This document shows positions 13,604-22,206 of a stretch of 27,011 nucleotides of DNA, piece by piece. Source of the stretch: JBGPIK01 sp041484845 (lineage in GTDB: Bacteria > Desulfobacterota > Binatia > UBA9968); contig JBGPIK010000042.1 in NCBI GenBank assembly GCA_041484845.1, forward strand, positions 1 through 27,011, read 5' to 3'. The notes under the pieces are model-generated. The model was not told where the DNA came from. It searched no databases and worked only from the letters and a program-made list of their open reading frames with translations. The first letter of the stretch is position 1. Each line of letters begins with the position of its first letter. Position numbers and translations under genes: made by a program.

Positions 13604-14608
13604 TTAACGAGCACAGGCAGGCGGCGTCAGCCCCGCCTCGCGGCGCGCATCGATGAGCCCCCGCGCCAGACTACTCTTTTCCTCATCAGTTAAAGGTAGA
13701 AGCGGCGGCCGCACCGGGCCGGCGGGCAATCCCATCAGCTCGGCCCAGGCTTTCTTGAATTGCGTCGGATAAGCGCCGCCGAATTTGGGCATTAAATATT
13801 TCATCCAATGTCTGAAAAGTTGCCTTAGCGGGTTGAGCTTCTTCTGATAAACGGCGGCGGCTTGCGCCATTTCCCCGCGGCAGGCATGCTCGACAAATTT
13901 GACGTAGTAATTCTCTTCCGGCGTGTCAAACATCCAGTCGCACGGGTTAGCGAACAAAACCTGCTGGCGAAAGCCGTAGAAATCCTGATAGAAAAATACC
14001 TCATCCGTCGCCGCGCTCACGACAATTTTATCGCCGGCGAGCTGGTGCGTGTCGAGAACATCACCAACATTTTGGGTCGCTACCTTGACGCCGCATACAT
14101 TCGGGATTTCGGCCAGCTCGGCAATATCACGCGCCTTTAGCGTGAATCCCGACTGCGGCGTATTAAAAATAATGATTCCGAGATCGGTCTCGCTGGCGAC
14201 TCGTTTGAAAAACTCATAAACCTGAGGCAGTGTCCGCGCGATTATATAAGGAGGCATCAGCACGGCGAAATCCGCGCCGGCGCGTTGTGCATGCTGCGTC
14301 AGCGCGATGCACTCTTTTAATGAAGTGTGCGACGTGTGCACCGCCACGAAAGCTTTGCCGGCCACGCTGTCGAGAGTGATTTCACAAATTCGTTTCCGCT
14401 CTTCAAGCGTCAGTGACCAGAATTCGCCCGTCAGCCAAGTGATGCCGAGGCCTTGCGTCCCCAATTTGAGGATATTAGCGACGTGTTTTGCTATGCCGTT
14501 CTCATCGACTTCGCCGTCAGCGAGAAAGGGAGTTATCGTTGTCGTCCAGTGGCCGTGCAAATTTCCCCTCGCCCATGACTTCGCTTGCCCTTTCGTGTAA
14601 CGTGCCAT
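13604..14608 (-). CDS. Dihydrodipicolinate synthase family protein (DapA-like aldolase)
   Basis: 334 residues, TIM-barrel class I aldolase family that forms a Schiff base with a keto acid. The Schiff-base lysine is K175 in CGVKVAT; the usual tyrosine position is Y121 in MPPYII, where the family's PYY has become PYI. The N-terminal TTTITPFLADGEVDENGIAKHV is the classic DapA opening, but the GTTGE substrate loop reads TWLTGE (57-62), so it is a catabolic or unknown-specificity member, not housekeeping DapA. About 40 residues longer than DapA at the C-terminus. AAGGAGG precedes the ATG. It follows the family-1 binding-protein gene by 69 bases, probably one unit. Confidence 0.93.
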   Translation of the reverse strand: MARYTKGQAKSWARGNLHGHWTTTITPFLADGEVDENGIAKHVANILKLGTQGLGITWLTGEFWSLTLEERKRICEITLDSVAGKAFVAVHTSHTSLKECIALTQHAQRAGADFAVLMPPYIIARTLPQVYEFFKRVASETDLGIIIFNTPQSGFTLKARDIAELAEIPNVCGVKVATQNVGDVLDTHQLAGDKIVVSAATDEVFFYQDFYGFRQQVLFANPCDWMFDTPEENYYVKFVEHACRGEMAQAAAVYQKKLNPLRQLFRHWMKYLMPKFGGAYPTQFKKAWAELMGLPAGPVRPPLLPLTDEEKSSLARGLIDARREAGLTPPACAR

Positions 14609-14677
14609 ATTTGCCTCCTTAAATTCTTTCTCGTTGAACTCCGGTTATTCTGGATCACGTCCGGCCTGAGAACGAAC

Positions 14678-15709
14678 CTAATTAAAACCCAAAATCTTCG
14701 AATATTCCTTTGCGAGCCGATCCACTGTTTCGGCCTCATTCTGGGCCATGTACAACACCTTCTTTCCCTGAGCATATTTGTACGCCCGCGTCCCTGGAAC
14801 CAACGCGGAAGTCTGACCGCCGTATTTCTCCCATACCGCCTGAGCCTCGAGAGTTGTAAGAAACGCAGCAAACAGATGCGCCACGTTGGGATGCTGAGCA
14901 CCCTTGAGCACCCCGGCATTGTATGCAGGCGAAATCACGGGCGAGATCCCCTCTACATGGACGATGGGAGCGCCTGTCGTTTTGGCCGTGTGGATGAAAC
15001 TGTCGGTCATCGTAATCGCAATGAGCGTTTCACCCAGCTGCAGGCGCGTGTAGATCGTGCCAAGCTCGCCGAGGAAAGGCTGCTGCTTGGCCAACGCTTG
15101 AACATATTCCGTCGTTTTCTTTTCGCCCCACGCGCTTGCCAGCCGCGCCAGATGATGGGTTGCCGTACTCATGCCCAGCTTACCATCGTTCCATTTGGGA
15201 GACAGCAGGTCTTCCCACGTCTTAGGGACGTCCTGCGGCGGAAGGGTCTTCTTGTTATACGCAGGGAGAACAAATTGATTGGCCAGAATTACGGTACCGT
15301 TGTCGTATTGAATGGCGCGCGGATCTACGCCGAGATTGCCATAGTCAAATGGCTTATGCTGCTTTTTCAGCCATAGCGTCGCATGATGGGCATCGGTTAC
15401 GACCATCAAGTCCCACTCCGGAGGTGCTCCAGCCGCAGCGAACGTCAAGACCTTCGCGACATCGCGCGCCATCTGCCCAGCAGGGCTGTAATTCAATCTA
15501 ATTTTTAGCCGGTATTTTTTGTTGAAGGCATCGCCCAGCGCTTGAGCACCTTGGGGCGTAAGCGTCGAGGGCGCGTAGAACTCGATCGCCCCTTCTTTCT
15601 TTGCTTCGCTGACCAACTGTTCTACCATAGCCGCTGGAGCGAGCGCAGTCAGATTCAGCAGAACAAAGGCCGCTAAAACACGGGCAAGAGAAACGTGAAG
15701 TTGCTTCAT
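14678..15709 (-). CDS. ABC transporter substrate-binding protein, family 1 (iron/AfuA-type fold)
   Basis: 343 residues, with a signal peptide (HVSLARVLAAFVLLNLTALA, cleavage near residue 27). The opening VEQLVSEAKKEGAIEFYAP, the LTPQGAQALGDAFNKKY helix and the later TWEDLLSPKWNDGKLG block are typical of extracellular binding proteins for iron, spermidine/putrescine, thiamine or phosphonate. The iron-binding tyrosine pair is not evident, so an organic ligand is more likely. GGAGG lies seven bases before the ATG. First gene of the leftward unit with the DapA-like protein. No matching permease in the window. Confidence 0.92.
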   Translation of the reverse strand: MKQLHVSLARVLAAFVLLNLTALAPAAMVEQLVSEAKKEGAIEFYAPSTLTPQGAQALGDAFNKKYRLKIRLNYSPAGQMARDVAKVLTFAAAGAPPEWDLMVVTDAHHATLWLKKQHKPFDYGNLGVDPRAIQYDNGTVILANQFVLPAYNKKTLPPQDVPKTWEDLLSPKWNDGKLGMSTATHHLARLASAWGEKKTTEYVQALAKQQPFLGELGTIYTRLQLGETLIAITMTDSFIHTAKTTGAPIVHVEGISPVISPAYNAGVLKGAQHPNVAHLFAAFLTTLEAQAVWEKYGGQTSALVPGTRAYKYAQGKKVLYMAQNEAETVDRLAKEYSKILGFN

Positions 15710-16150
15710 GGTCGGGCCTCCGAGAGGAGCTTTACAACATTAAGTCGTCGTCTTCGGTTGAAGGACAGCCCATCGAATCGCACTACCTACAACAAGACCT
15801 GCAATGCAGGAATCTAATCGGCCCTATATCGCGAAAGCCGTGCTCTTGACAAGTTCAGGCGAGGAAAATGGCTAAGGGCACTCATAAACCACATACTCCG
15901 ATCATTTGGCGTGTGGTAGAAAGCCGTTGATGATTGTCATGATACTGACTTAATTATTTTTTCTCCGGCTTGAACTCTACCTATTTTACTAACTGTGCTT
16001 GGCGTGCTCGATCCTCTTCGCATTTAGGAAAGAACTCGCCGATTTTCCTGATTCATATAAACCCCATACGTTAAACCGTGGGTGTATCTATATTTTTCGG
16101 CCACTTATCGCCGATCATCATGGTACATGTTTTGCGAAACCGGTGGCCGC
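15710..16150. other. Divergent intergenic region
   Basis: About 440 bases between the leftward binding-protein gene and the rightward hydroxylase genes. AT-rich around 15940-15990. It must carry promoters for both units, but no -35/-10 pair or operator stands out. In-frame codons from 16082 extend the next gene upstream, without family-like sequence. Confidence 0.5.
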
Positions 16151-17047
16151 ATGCTCGGCAAACTTCCATCTTTCGATTATTATCGCCCCGTTACAATCAA
16201 TGAAGCGCTCGGTATCCTTGAGCGACTGAATGGCAATCTTTCCATCCTGGCCGGCGGAACAGATCTTCTCGTAGCAATGAAAGAGCGCAGGGGTAAACAC
16301 CCCGCCCTACTCGATATCAAGTCTGTGCCTGACCTAAGCGGTATCCGTGCTGAAAACGGCAGCGTCTGCTTGGGCGCGACCGCGACCACGCGGTCGATCG
16401 CCGCATCTCCCCTGGTACGAGAACGATTTCCGATGCTTGCGCAGGCACTTAAATTTCTTGGCTCAATGCAAATTGGCAATCGCGCCACCATCGGAGGAAA
16501 TTTGTGCAATGCTTCTCCGGCAGCCGATGGGGCGCCACCGCTTCTTGTGCTCAACGCTTCACTTAAGCTCGTCGGCAAAGCGGGGACGCGGTGGGTTCCG
16601 CTGGATAATTTTTTTGTTGAGCCGAAAAAGACCGTCATCGATCACGAACTTTTGTCCGAAGTGCGCGTTCCCGCGGGTGACCCAGACGGACGCGGCATCT
16701 TTCGCAAGCTTGGAGCACGCAATGCACCTGAGGACATCTGCATCGTAAGCGCTGCCGTTTATGCCGTGCCGGATGCTGAGAAAAAAGCCTGGCAAGAGGT
16801 GCGCATAGCTCTCGGCGCCGTGGCGCCTACGCCGATTCGCGCTCGCTACGCGGAAGAGCGCATCCAAGGGCAACCCATCGACGGAAAAATAGCGGAAGAG
16901 GCTGCCCAGGTCGCTGCGAATAAAGACGCCCGACCGATTACAGATATTCGTGCTTCCGCAGAATACCGCCGGGCCATGGTCGGTGTTCTGGTAAAGCGCG
17001 CGCTCGACCAAATTGCGCGCGAGATACAGGGAGCAAAGCACCTATGA
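16151..17047 (+). CDS. Molybdenum hydroxylase, FAD-binding medium subunit (CoxM/XdhB-like)
   Basis: 298 residues from ATG 16151. Start chosen because MLGKLPSFDYYRPVTINEA is the normal beginning of the family; the reading frame opens earlier (16082) but that portion is unlike the family. FAD contacts are the AGGTDL loop (34-39) and IGNRATIGGNLCNASPAAD (108-126). It passes electrons from the 2Fe-2S subunit to an acceptor. The stop overlaps the next start (ATGA at 17044-17047). First gene of a medium-small-large order, as in CO dehydrogenase-type clusters. The ribosome site is weak. Cytoplasmic enzyme. Confidence 0.93.
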   Translation: MLGKLPSFDYYRPVTINEALGILERLNGNLSILAGGTDLLVAMKERRGKHPALLDIKSVPDLSGIRAENGSVCLGATATTRSIAASPLVRERFPMLAQALKFLGSMQIGNRATIGGNLCNASPAADGAPPLLVLNASLKLVGKAGTRWVPLDNFFVEPKKTVIDHELLSEVRVPAGDPDGRGIFRKLGARNAPEDICIVSAAVYAVPDAEKKAWQEVRIALGAVAPTPIRARYAEERIQGQPIDGKIAEEAAQVAANKDARPITDIRASAEYRRAMVGVLVKRALDQIAREIQGAKHL

Positions 17048-17526
17048 GTAGAGTTCGTAAGCTCCGTGTAACAGTCAACGGCCGGAAAGTGAATACGGCA
17101 GTCTCGCCCAGTGAAACGCTTTCTGAATTTTTGCGGACACGGCTGGGGCTCGTCGGAACAAAAGAAGGCTGCGACACGGGAGACTGCGGCGCTTGCACGG
17201 TGATTCTCAACGGTAAAGCTGTGAACTCTTGCCTGGTCCTTGCGATTGAAACCCACGGTGCCAGCGTGACCACGATCGAGGGATTGAGTTCCGACGGTGA
17301 GCTGCACCCGTTGCAGCAAATGTTCATCGACAATGGAACCGTCCAATGCGGCTTTTGCACGCCCGGCATGATCATGGGCGCCAAGGCATTGCTCGACGAG
17401 AACCCCAATCCATCTCAAGAGGAAATACGCCTGGGGCTTGCGGGAAATCTCTGTCGCTGCACCGGCTATGTAAGCATCCTCAAGGCAGTGACAGCGGCGG
17501 CTAAACAACTTCGCGGAGGCAAGTGA
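17044..17526 (+). CDS. Molybdenum hydroxylase, 2Fe-2S small subunit (CoxS/HcrC-like)
   Basis: 160 residues, normal length. All eight cluster cysteines are present: C43, C48, C51 and C63 for the plant-ferredoxin-type cluster (EGCDTGDCGAC...C), and C102, C105, C137 and C139 for the helical-domain cluster (QCGFCTPGM ... CRCTGY). It carries electrons from the molybdenum centre to FAD. Coupled to the preceding gene by a four-base overlap and separated from the following gene by three bases. Confidence 0.97.
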   Translation: MSRVRKLRVTVNGRKVNTAVSPSETLSEFLRTRLGLVGTKEGCDTGDCGACTVILNGKAVNSCLVLAIETHGASVTTIEGLSSDGELHPLQQMFIDNGTVQCGFCTPGMIMGAKALLDENPNPSQEEIRLGLAGNLCRCTGYVSILKAVTAAAKQLRGGK

Positions 17527-17529
17527 ACG

Positions 17530-19785
17530 GTGGGTTTGGCATATCAAATCATCGGCAAGCCGATTCCGCGCAAGGATGCGCGCAGCAAGGTTCTGGGTCA
17601 GGCCAAGTACACCGACGATTTCTCCTTGCCCGGAATGGTTTTTGTCAAAGTGCTGCGTAGCCCGCATCCCCATGCTCGAATCCACGCCATCAAAACTACA
17701 GTCGCACGCAAACAGCCGGGCGTCGTCGCCGTGCTTACCGCAAAAGACATTCCCGGACAAAACACCATGGGGCCGATCATCAAGGATCAGCCGATCCTTT
17801 GCTCCGACATCGTGCGCTACGCCGGAGACGCTATTGCCCTGGTGGCCGCCGAAACAGAACAAGCCGCCGAGATAGCAGTGGAGCGGATCGAAGTCGAGTA
17901 CGAAGTGCTTCCGTTCACAACCGATCCGTTAGCAGCTCTGGAGTCCGATGCGCCGATAGCGCACGACGGCGGAAACATTGGTACGCACATGAAAGTTCGC
18001 CGCGGAAATATGGAGGAGGCTTTTCGCTCTGCCGCGGCGATTGTCGAGGGCCGCTTTATCACGCCGCGCCTTGAGCACGCCTATATGGAGCCGGAGATCG
18101 CCGTGGTTGCGACCGACGCGCAGGGAGATGTCACCGTTTGGTCCTCCACTCAGCACGCGCATCTCGACCGCGAGGAAATCTCGCGGATGCTCGGCTTGCC
18201 GCAAAGCCGCGTGCGCGTGCACCAAATGACAACCGGCGGAGGTTTCGGAGGAAAGCTCAATCCGCACGCCCAGTGCTATGCCGCTCTGGCTGCATGGAAA
18301 ACTGGACGCCCTGCCAGAGTCCACTATCACCGCGATGAGTCGCTATTCGCCAGTTACAAAGCTCATCCGTTTGTGATCGATATGAAGCTCGGAGCCAACA
18401 AGGAGGGAAAACTTGTGGCTGTCGAGGGGCGGCTGGTGGGGAATACCGGAGCTTATCTCTGTCAAGGCCGGGCCGTTATCACAAAATCCGGCAGTCATGT
18501 CTCCGGTATTTATTATATTCCCAACATTAAAGCTGATGCATTTGCCGTTTATACAAATACAGTGCCTTGTGGCGCCATGCGTGGTTACGGAGTTCCCCAG
18601 GTGACTTTCGCCCTAGAGTCACTGATGGACGAGCTCGCCGACCGTCTCGGATTGGACCCGGTAGAGCTGAGATTGCGCAACGCCCTGGATACAACCGTGC
18701 CGAATGCCACGGGTCAAGTGATGCCGGCAAGTATTCCGGTGAAAGATATGCTGGCGCAGGCCAAGGTTTCGGTGCAATCACTGCGACCGCTCTTGAATGA
18801 AACGCCGCCGGGAAAAAAACGTGGAATCGGCGTCGGTTGCAGCAGCCGGGGTATCGGCAGCATTCGCAAAGCGTCACGAAGCACTGCGGTGGTCAGTCTC
18901 CATCCCGACGGGAGCGCCACTGTGGCTTGCGGACATGTGGACTTGGGCCAAGGCTCCGACACGATGATGGCTCAAGTGGCTGCGGAGGAATTGGGGTTGG
19001 ATGTGGACCGCATTCGGGTTGTCACGAACGATACCGCTGTTTCACCCGATTGCGAGTCCACGTCTGCAAGCCGTGTAACTTATGTTTCGGGAAACGCCGT
19101 GCGTTTTGCGGCGGCAAAGGTCAAGGCGCGCGTTTTGGAACTTGCCAGCCGTGAATTTGGCTGCTCTCCTGAAGAAGTAAAGTTAAAGAACGGCGTGGTA
19201 GCGCATCGAGAGCAAGGACTAAGCCTCGCCACCTTGTACGGTAAGAATATTTTGCACACGATCACCGACGTAGCAGAGAACTTGCCGCCGACCACACCGC
19301 CCGATCCAGAAACGGGCCAGGGGAGTCCCGCCGGGACTTATAACTTCAACGTCCATGTGGCCTTGGTCGAAGTTGACGAGGGAACCGGCAAGGTCGAAGC
19401 GCTTCATTATTTAGCGATGGGCGACGTTGGGCGAATGCTCAATCCAATGGCCGTCGAGGGACAAATGTACGGCGGCGTTATGATGGGCATGGGATACGCC
19501 CTCACGGAAGAAGTCCTCATAGGTAAGGGCGTCACGAACTCCACGTTCGGAACCTATCTCATTCCGACCACGTGCGATGTTCCGCGCCAGTTTCTGATCG
19601 ATGTCATCGAAGACCCTGAGCCGACGGGTCCATTCGGCGCGAAAGGTTTTTCCGAGGGTTCGCTCGATCCGGTGGGCGCAACTATGGCGAACGCCGTCAG
19701 CAAAGCGATCGGAGTTCGCGTTACCCGCCTGCCCATGACCAGTGAACGCGTGTACCAACTGCTCCAGGACCGGAAACAGCAATAA
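17530..19785 (+). CDS. Molybdenum hydroxylase, molybdopterin-binding large subunit
   Basis: 751 residues, GTG start with GGAGG upstream. Xanthine-dehydrogenase family: hydroxylates a C-H bond, usually next to a ring nitrogen or carbonyl, using water. Cofactor loops: GGGFGGK (236-242), GAMRGYGVPQ (about 345-354) and the GQGSDTMMAQVAAEEL segment. The catalytic glutamate is E709 in GAKGFSEGSLDP, an unusual form of the GVGE motif. The CoxL-type active-site loop with the copper-linked cysteine is not seen, so this is not CO dehydrogenase; the overall pattern is closer to aromatic or N-heterocycle hydroxylases such as 4-hydroxybenzoyl-CoA reductase or nicotinate relatives. The substrate cannot be told. 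Followed after 65 bases by a nitrilase gene. Confidence 0.95.
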   Translation: MGLAYQIIGKPIPRKDARSKVLGQAKYTDDFSLPGMVFVKVLRSPHPHARIHAIKTTVARKQPGVVAVLTAKDIPGQNTMGPIIKDQPILCSDIVRYAGDAIALVAAETEQAAEIAVERIEVEYEVLPFTTDPLAALESDAPIAHDGGNIGTHMKVRRGNMEEAFRSAAAIVEGRFITPRLEHAYMEPEIAVVATDAQGDVTVWSSTQHAHLDREEISRMLGLPQSRVRVHQMTTGGGFGGKLNPHAQCYAALAAWKTGRPARVHYHRDESLFASYKAHPFVIDMKLGANKEGKLVAVEGRLVGNTGAYLCQGRAVITKSGSHVSGIYYIPNIKADAFAVYTNTVPCGAMRGYGVPQVTFALESLMDELADRLGLDPVELRLRNALDTTVPNATGQVMPASIPVKDMLAQAKVSVQSLRPLLNETPPGKKRGIGVGCSSRGIGSIRKASRSTAVVSLHPDGSATVACGHVDLGQGSDTMMAQVAAEELGLDVDRIRVVTNDTAVSPDCESTSASRVTYVSGNAVRFAAAKVKARVLELASREFGCSPEEVKLKNGVVAHREQGLSLATLYGKNILHTITDVAENLPPTTPPDPETGQGSPAGTYNFNVHVALVEVDEGTGKVEALHYLAMGDVGRMLNPMAVEGQMYGGVMMGMGYALTEEVLIGKGVTNSTFGTYLIPTTCDVPRQFLIDVIEDPEPTGPFGAKGFSEGSLDPVGATMANAVSKAIGVRVTRLPMTSERVYQLLQDRKQQ

Positions 19786-19850
19786 ACAGTTTCCGCTCCA
19801 TACGGGGTGATGAGTGACGCTGAAGAACCTCCTTTGGGGACCGCTCGCAT

Positions 19851-20915
19851 ATGGGAGACACTTACCCGAAGTTTAAGGTAGCCGCGGTTCAGGCGGCGCC
19901 GGTTTTTCTCGATCGGGAAAAGACTGCTGCAAAAGCATGCCGGCTCATTCGCGCCGCAGGCAAGGAGGGCGCTAGGGTCATTGGCTTCCCGGAGTGTTTC
20001 ATTCCCGGCTTCCCCCATTGGTTCGATTTTCGTCTTGCGCGCGAGTGCAAAGGCTTGATCAAAGAATTATTTAAAAATTCCGTTGAGATCCCAGGTCCGG
20101 TTACGGGCTTGCTTTGCCAAGCGGCAAAGGACGCGCACGCAACTGTGGTCATCGGTCTGAATGAACGCGACTCCGGGAGTATGGGAACGTTGTTCAATAC
20201 CCAGCTTTTCATCGGTCCCGATGGGCGCATTTTAGGCAAACACCGTAAGCTTGTTCCAACCTGGACGGAGCGCCTGGTTCACGCCGGCGGCGACGCCAGC
20301 ACCTTGAAAATTTTCCCGACGGAAATGGGCCCGGTGAGCGGCTTGATCTGCGGGGAAAATACCAACAGCTTTTACCGCATGACCCTATTGCTGCAGGGGG
20401 AGAGAATTCATGTAGCGAGCTGGCCTGCCTTTCCCGGGCGGCCAAGACAGGATTCAATTGAAATCCGCACCCGCAATTATGCGTTCGAAGGCCGATGCTT
20501 TGTCATCAGCGCCACCGGAGTATTCAGCGATGAAATGCGGGAGTTGCTTTGCGTAACGGACGAGCAAAAGATCAAGGCGTCGGGATCGGGAGCTTACTCT
20601 TCCATCATCGGTCCGTCAGGAAACTATTTGGCCGGACCGGACACCGGCGGTGAAAAAATTCTCTACGCGGAAGTCGATCCGGAAACCATTATCGACGAAA
20701 AGATCAGCCACGATCTCACGGGGCACTACAACCGATTCGATCTGTTTACCCTGGTGGTCGATGACCGGCCGGTTCAACACGGTGCCGTTTTCAAAGAGAT
20801 GAGCGAAATCGATGCGAGCCCTTCCGCCTCCATAGCAGACTCTTCTAAGGATCCCGCGGACGCACCTAAGGGATTAAAACTTAAATCTGCAAAGCCCGTC
20901 AGGCGCAACAGGTAA
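19851..20915 (+). CDS. Nitrilase (carbon-nitrogen hydrolase)
   Basis: 354 residues. Hydrolyses a nitrile to a carboxylate and ammonia. Triad E48 (FPECFIPGFP), K133 (KHRKLVPT) and C167 (GLICGENTN). The FPE.FIPG.P.W and CGENTN contexts are those of true nitrilases (aliphatic/arylaceto types), in contrast to the amidase-like gene at 12236. The C-terminal tail from about 318 is charged and probably disordered. It lies 65 bases behind the hydroxylase large subunit on the same strand with no terminator visible, so the two are likely co-expressed. Substrate not determinable. Confidence 0.94.
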   Translation: MGDTYPKFKVAAVQAAPVFLDREKTAAKACRLIRAAGKEGARVIGFPECFIPGFPHWFDFRLARECKGLIKELFKNSVEIPGPVTGLLCQAAKDAHATVVIGLNERDSGSMGTLFNTQLFIGPDGRILGKHRKLVPTWTERLVHAGGDASTLKIFPTEMGPVSGLICGENTNSFYRMTLLLQGERIHVASWPAFPGRPRQDSIEIRTRNYAFEGRCFVISATGVFSDEMRELLCVTDEQKIKASGSGAYSSIIGPSGNYLAGPDTGGEKILYAEVDPETIIDEKISHDLTGHYNRFDLFTLVVDDRPVQHGAVFKEMSEIDASPSASIADSSKDPADAPKGLKLKSAKPVRRNR

Positions 20916-21078
20916 CCTGACATCGGCGCCCGCGTTCGGTGTAAGCCCGGAACGTAAAGACCCATCACAGCAGAGCCGTAACCAAACGCAACCAGCAAAA
21001 GACCCCCCGGGGGCTGAGTGCCGTCAGAATTTGCGCTAGCGGATAACATTTGAGAGTATACTAATACTTGCGCGCTTA

Positions 21079-22179
21079 CTAATCGCGAATATCCTGCAGC
21101 AGCCAATCCGTCGGAATTTGCCGCCCCAACCCTTTTTGCTTTGCTATCTCGTAGACTTTGCCGGCGACCGCGAAAAATTGCGCGCCTTGTACATTACCGC
21201 GCTCTGAATAGGTAATTTGCGCCGTCGAGGTCCTGCCTTTCTTCGCGCCGGTGAGCAACTCTTCCAAGAACACCGCGCGATCTTCAGCGATCACGCCGTG
21301 GCCCCTCTTGTCCGCGCGCTTCATTTGAAAGCCGGTATTTTCCTGCGGCTTGGCCGCATAGGTTATGTACTCGTCGGAAATTCCAAATTGCGGCAAACCC
21401 CACGGCGCCGGCGCATTGCCCAGGCGCAGCGACACATCGATGCGCTTTAGCGTATCCTCATCCGGCTTGCCCCCGATAGAGGTCACGTGAGTCCCCTCTT
21501 CCAACCATTTGCCGATGATGATCGGCACGGCGGAATCGGTGCAGCCGGCGACGATGTGAGCGCCTTTGTAAACGTCTCTTAGGGTTTCCACCGGGACGGT
21601 TTCGATTCCGAAGCGCTCGCCGATCTCTTTCGCATATTCGACCCGATGCGCTTTCGTCGGGCTGTAGACCTGGATTTTTTTGATCTTGCGCGCCAGGCGA
21701 AACGCTTCCAGGTGGCTTCGCGCCATGCCGCCCGAGCCGATCATGCCGACGACTTCGGCATCCGCGCGCGCAATGTATTTCACCCCGATTCCCGAATCCG
21801 CTCCGACGCGCATATGCTGCAAATAGCCGTCGTTCATGAGCGCCACCGGTTCGGCGTTATGAATATCCACCAGCAAAATCAGACCGCAAAATTTTCCCGG
21901 CTCGACGCAATACTTCTCCTGTGTCCGCGCTCCCTCGTACTCGTGCTCGTAAATCACGTCGGACTTCATGCGAATGGCGAAATAGCCGGATGTCGAACCC
22001 CCCTCCATCGTCCCCCACTGGTAAATCTTCCGGGGATCTTTTGTCGGTATTTGAATATCGATGCGCGGCCGGCAAACCGCCTGTTTGTCGGCCAGTTCTC
22101 CGTAGGCATCCTCCAGCGCCTTCATCGTGATTTCCATCGTGAGCACGCCGGCCACATCGGTGTTATTCAATAGCAGCAT
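21079..22179 (-). CDS. Ornithine cyclodeaminase/mu-crystallin family protein
   Basis: 366 residues. NAD(P)-binding family that includes ornithine cyclodeaminase, alanine dehydrogenase-like and ketimine reductases. The dinucleotide loop GMIGSGGMA spans about 145-153; the substrate-side KSD (72-74), EKYCVEPGKFCGLILLVD (88-105) and RVGADSGIG (124-132) blocks are present. Longer than bacterial ornithine cyclodeaminase by about 30 residues at the C-terminus. Relatives of this subtype sit in catabolic clusters, so the true reaction is probably reduction or deamination of an imine or amino acid. Followed leftward by a convergent nitrilase gene and preceded 27 bases upstream by a binding-protein gene, likely one unit. 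Confidence 0.92.
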   Translation of the reverse strand: MLLLNNTDVAGVLTMEITMKALEDAYGELADKQAVCRPRIDIQIPTKDPRKIYQWGTMEGGSTSGYFAIRMKSDVIYEHEYEGARTQEKYCVEPGKFCGLILLVDIHNAEPVALMNDGYLQHMRVGADSGIGVKYIARADAEVVGMIGSGGMARSHLEAFRLARKIKKIQVYSPTKAHRVEYAKEIGERFGIETVPVETLRDVYKGAHIVAGCTDSAVPIIIGKWLEEGTHVTSIGGKPDEDTLKRIDVSLRLGNAPAPWGLPQFGISDEYITYAAKPQENTGFQMKRADKRGHGVIAEDRAVFLEELLTGAKKGRTSTAQITYSERGNVQGAQFFAVAGKVYEIAKQKGLGRQIPTDWLLQDIRD

Positions 22180-22206
22180 GTTTTGTCGATCCTTCCCCGC
22201 GCCGAA

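Noticed and set aside
16082..16150. Upstream in-frame extension of the FAD subunit
   Set aside because: No resemblance to the family N-terminus; MLGKLPSFDYYRP at 16151 fits.
17530..19785. CO dehydrogenase large subunit
   Set aside because: The CoxL active-site loop with the copper-binding cysteine is not found.
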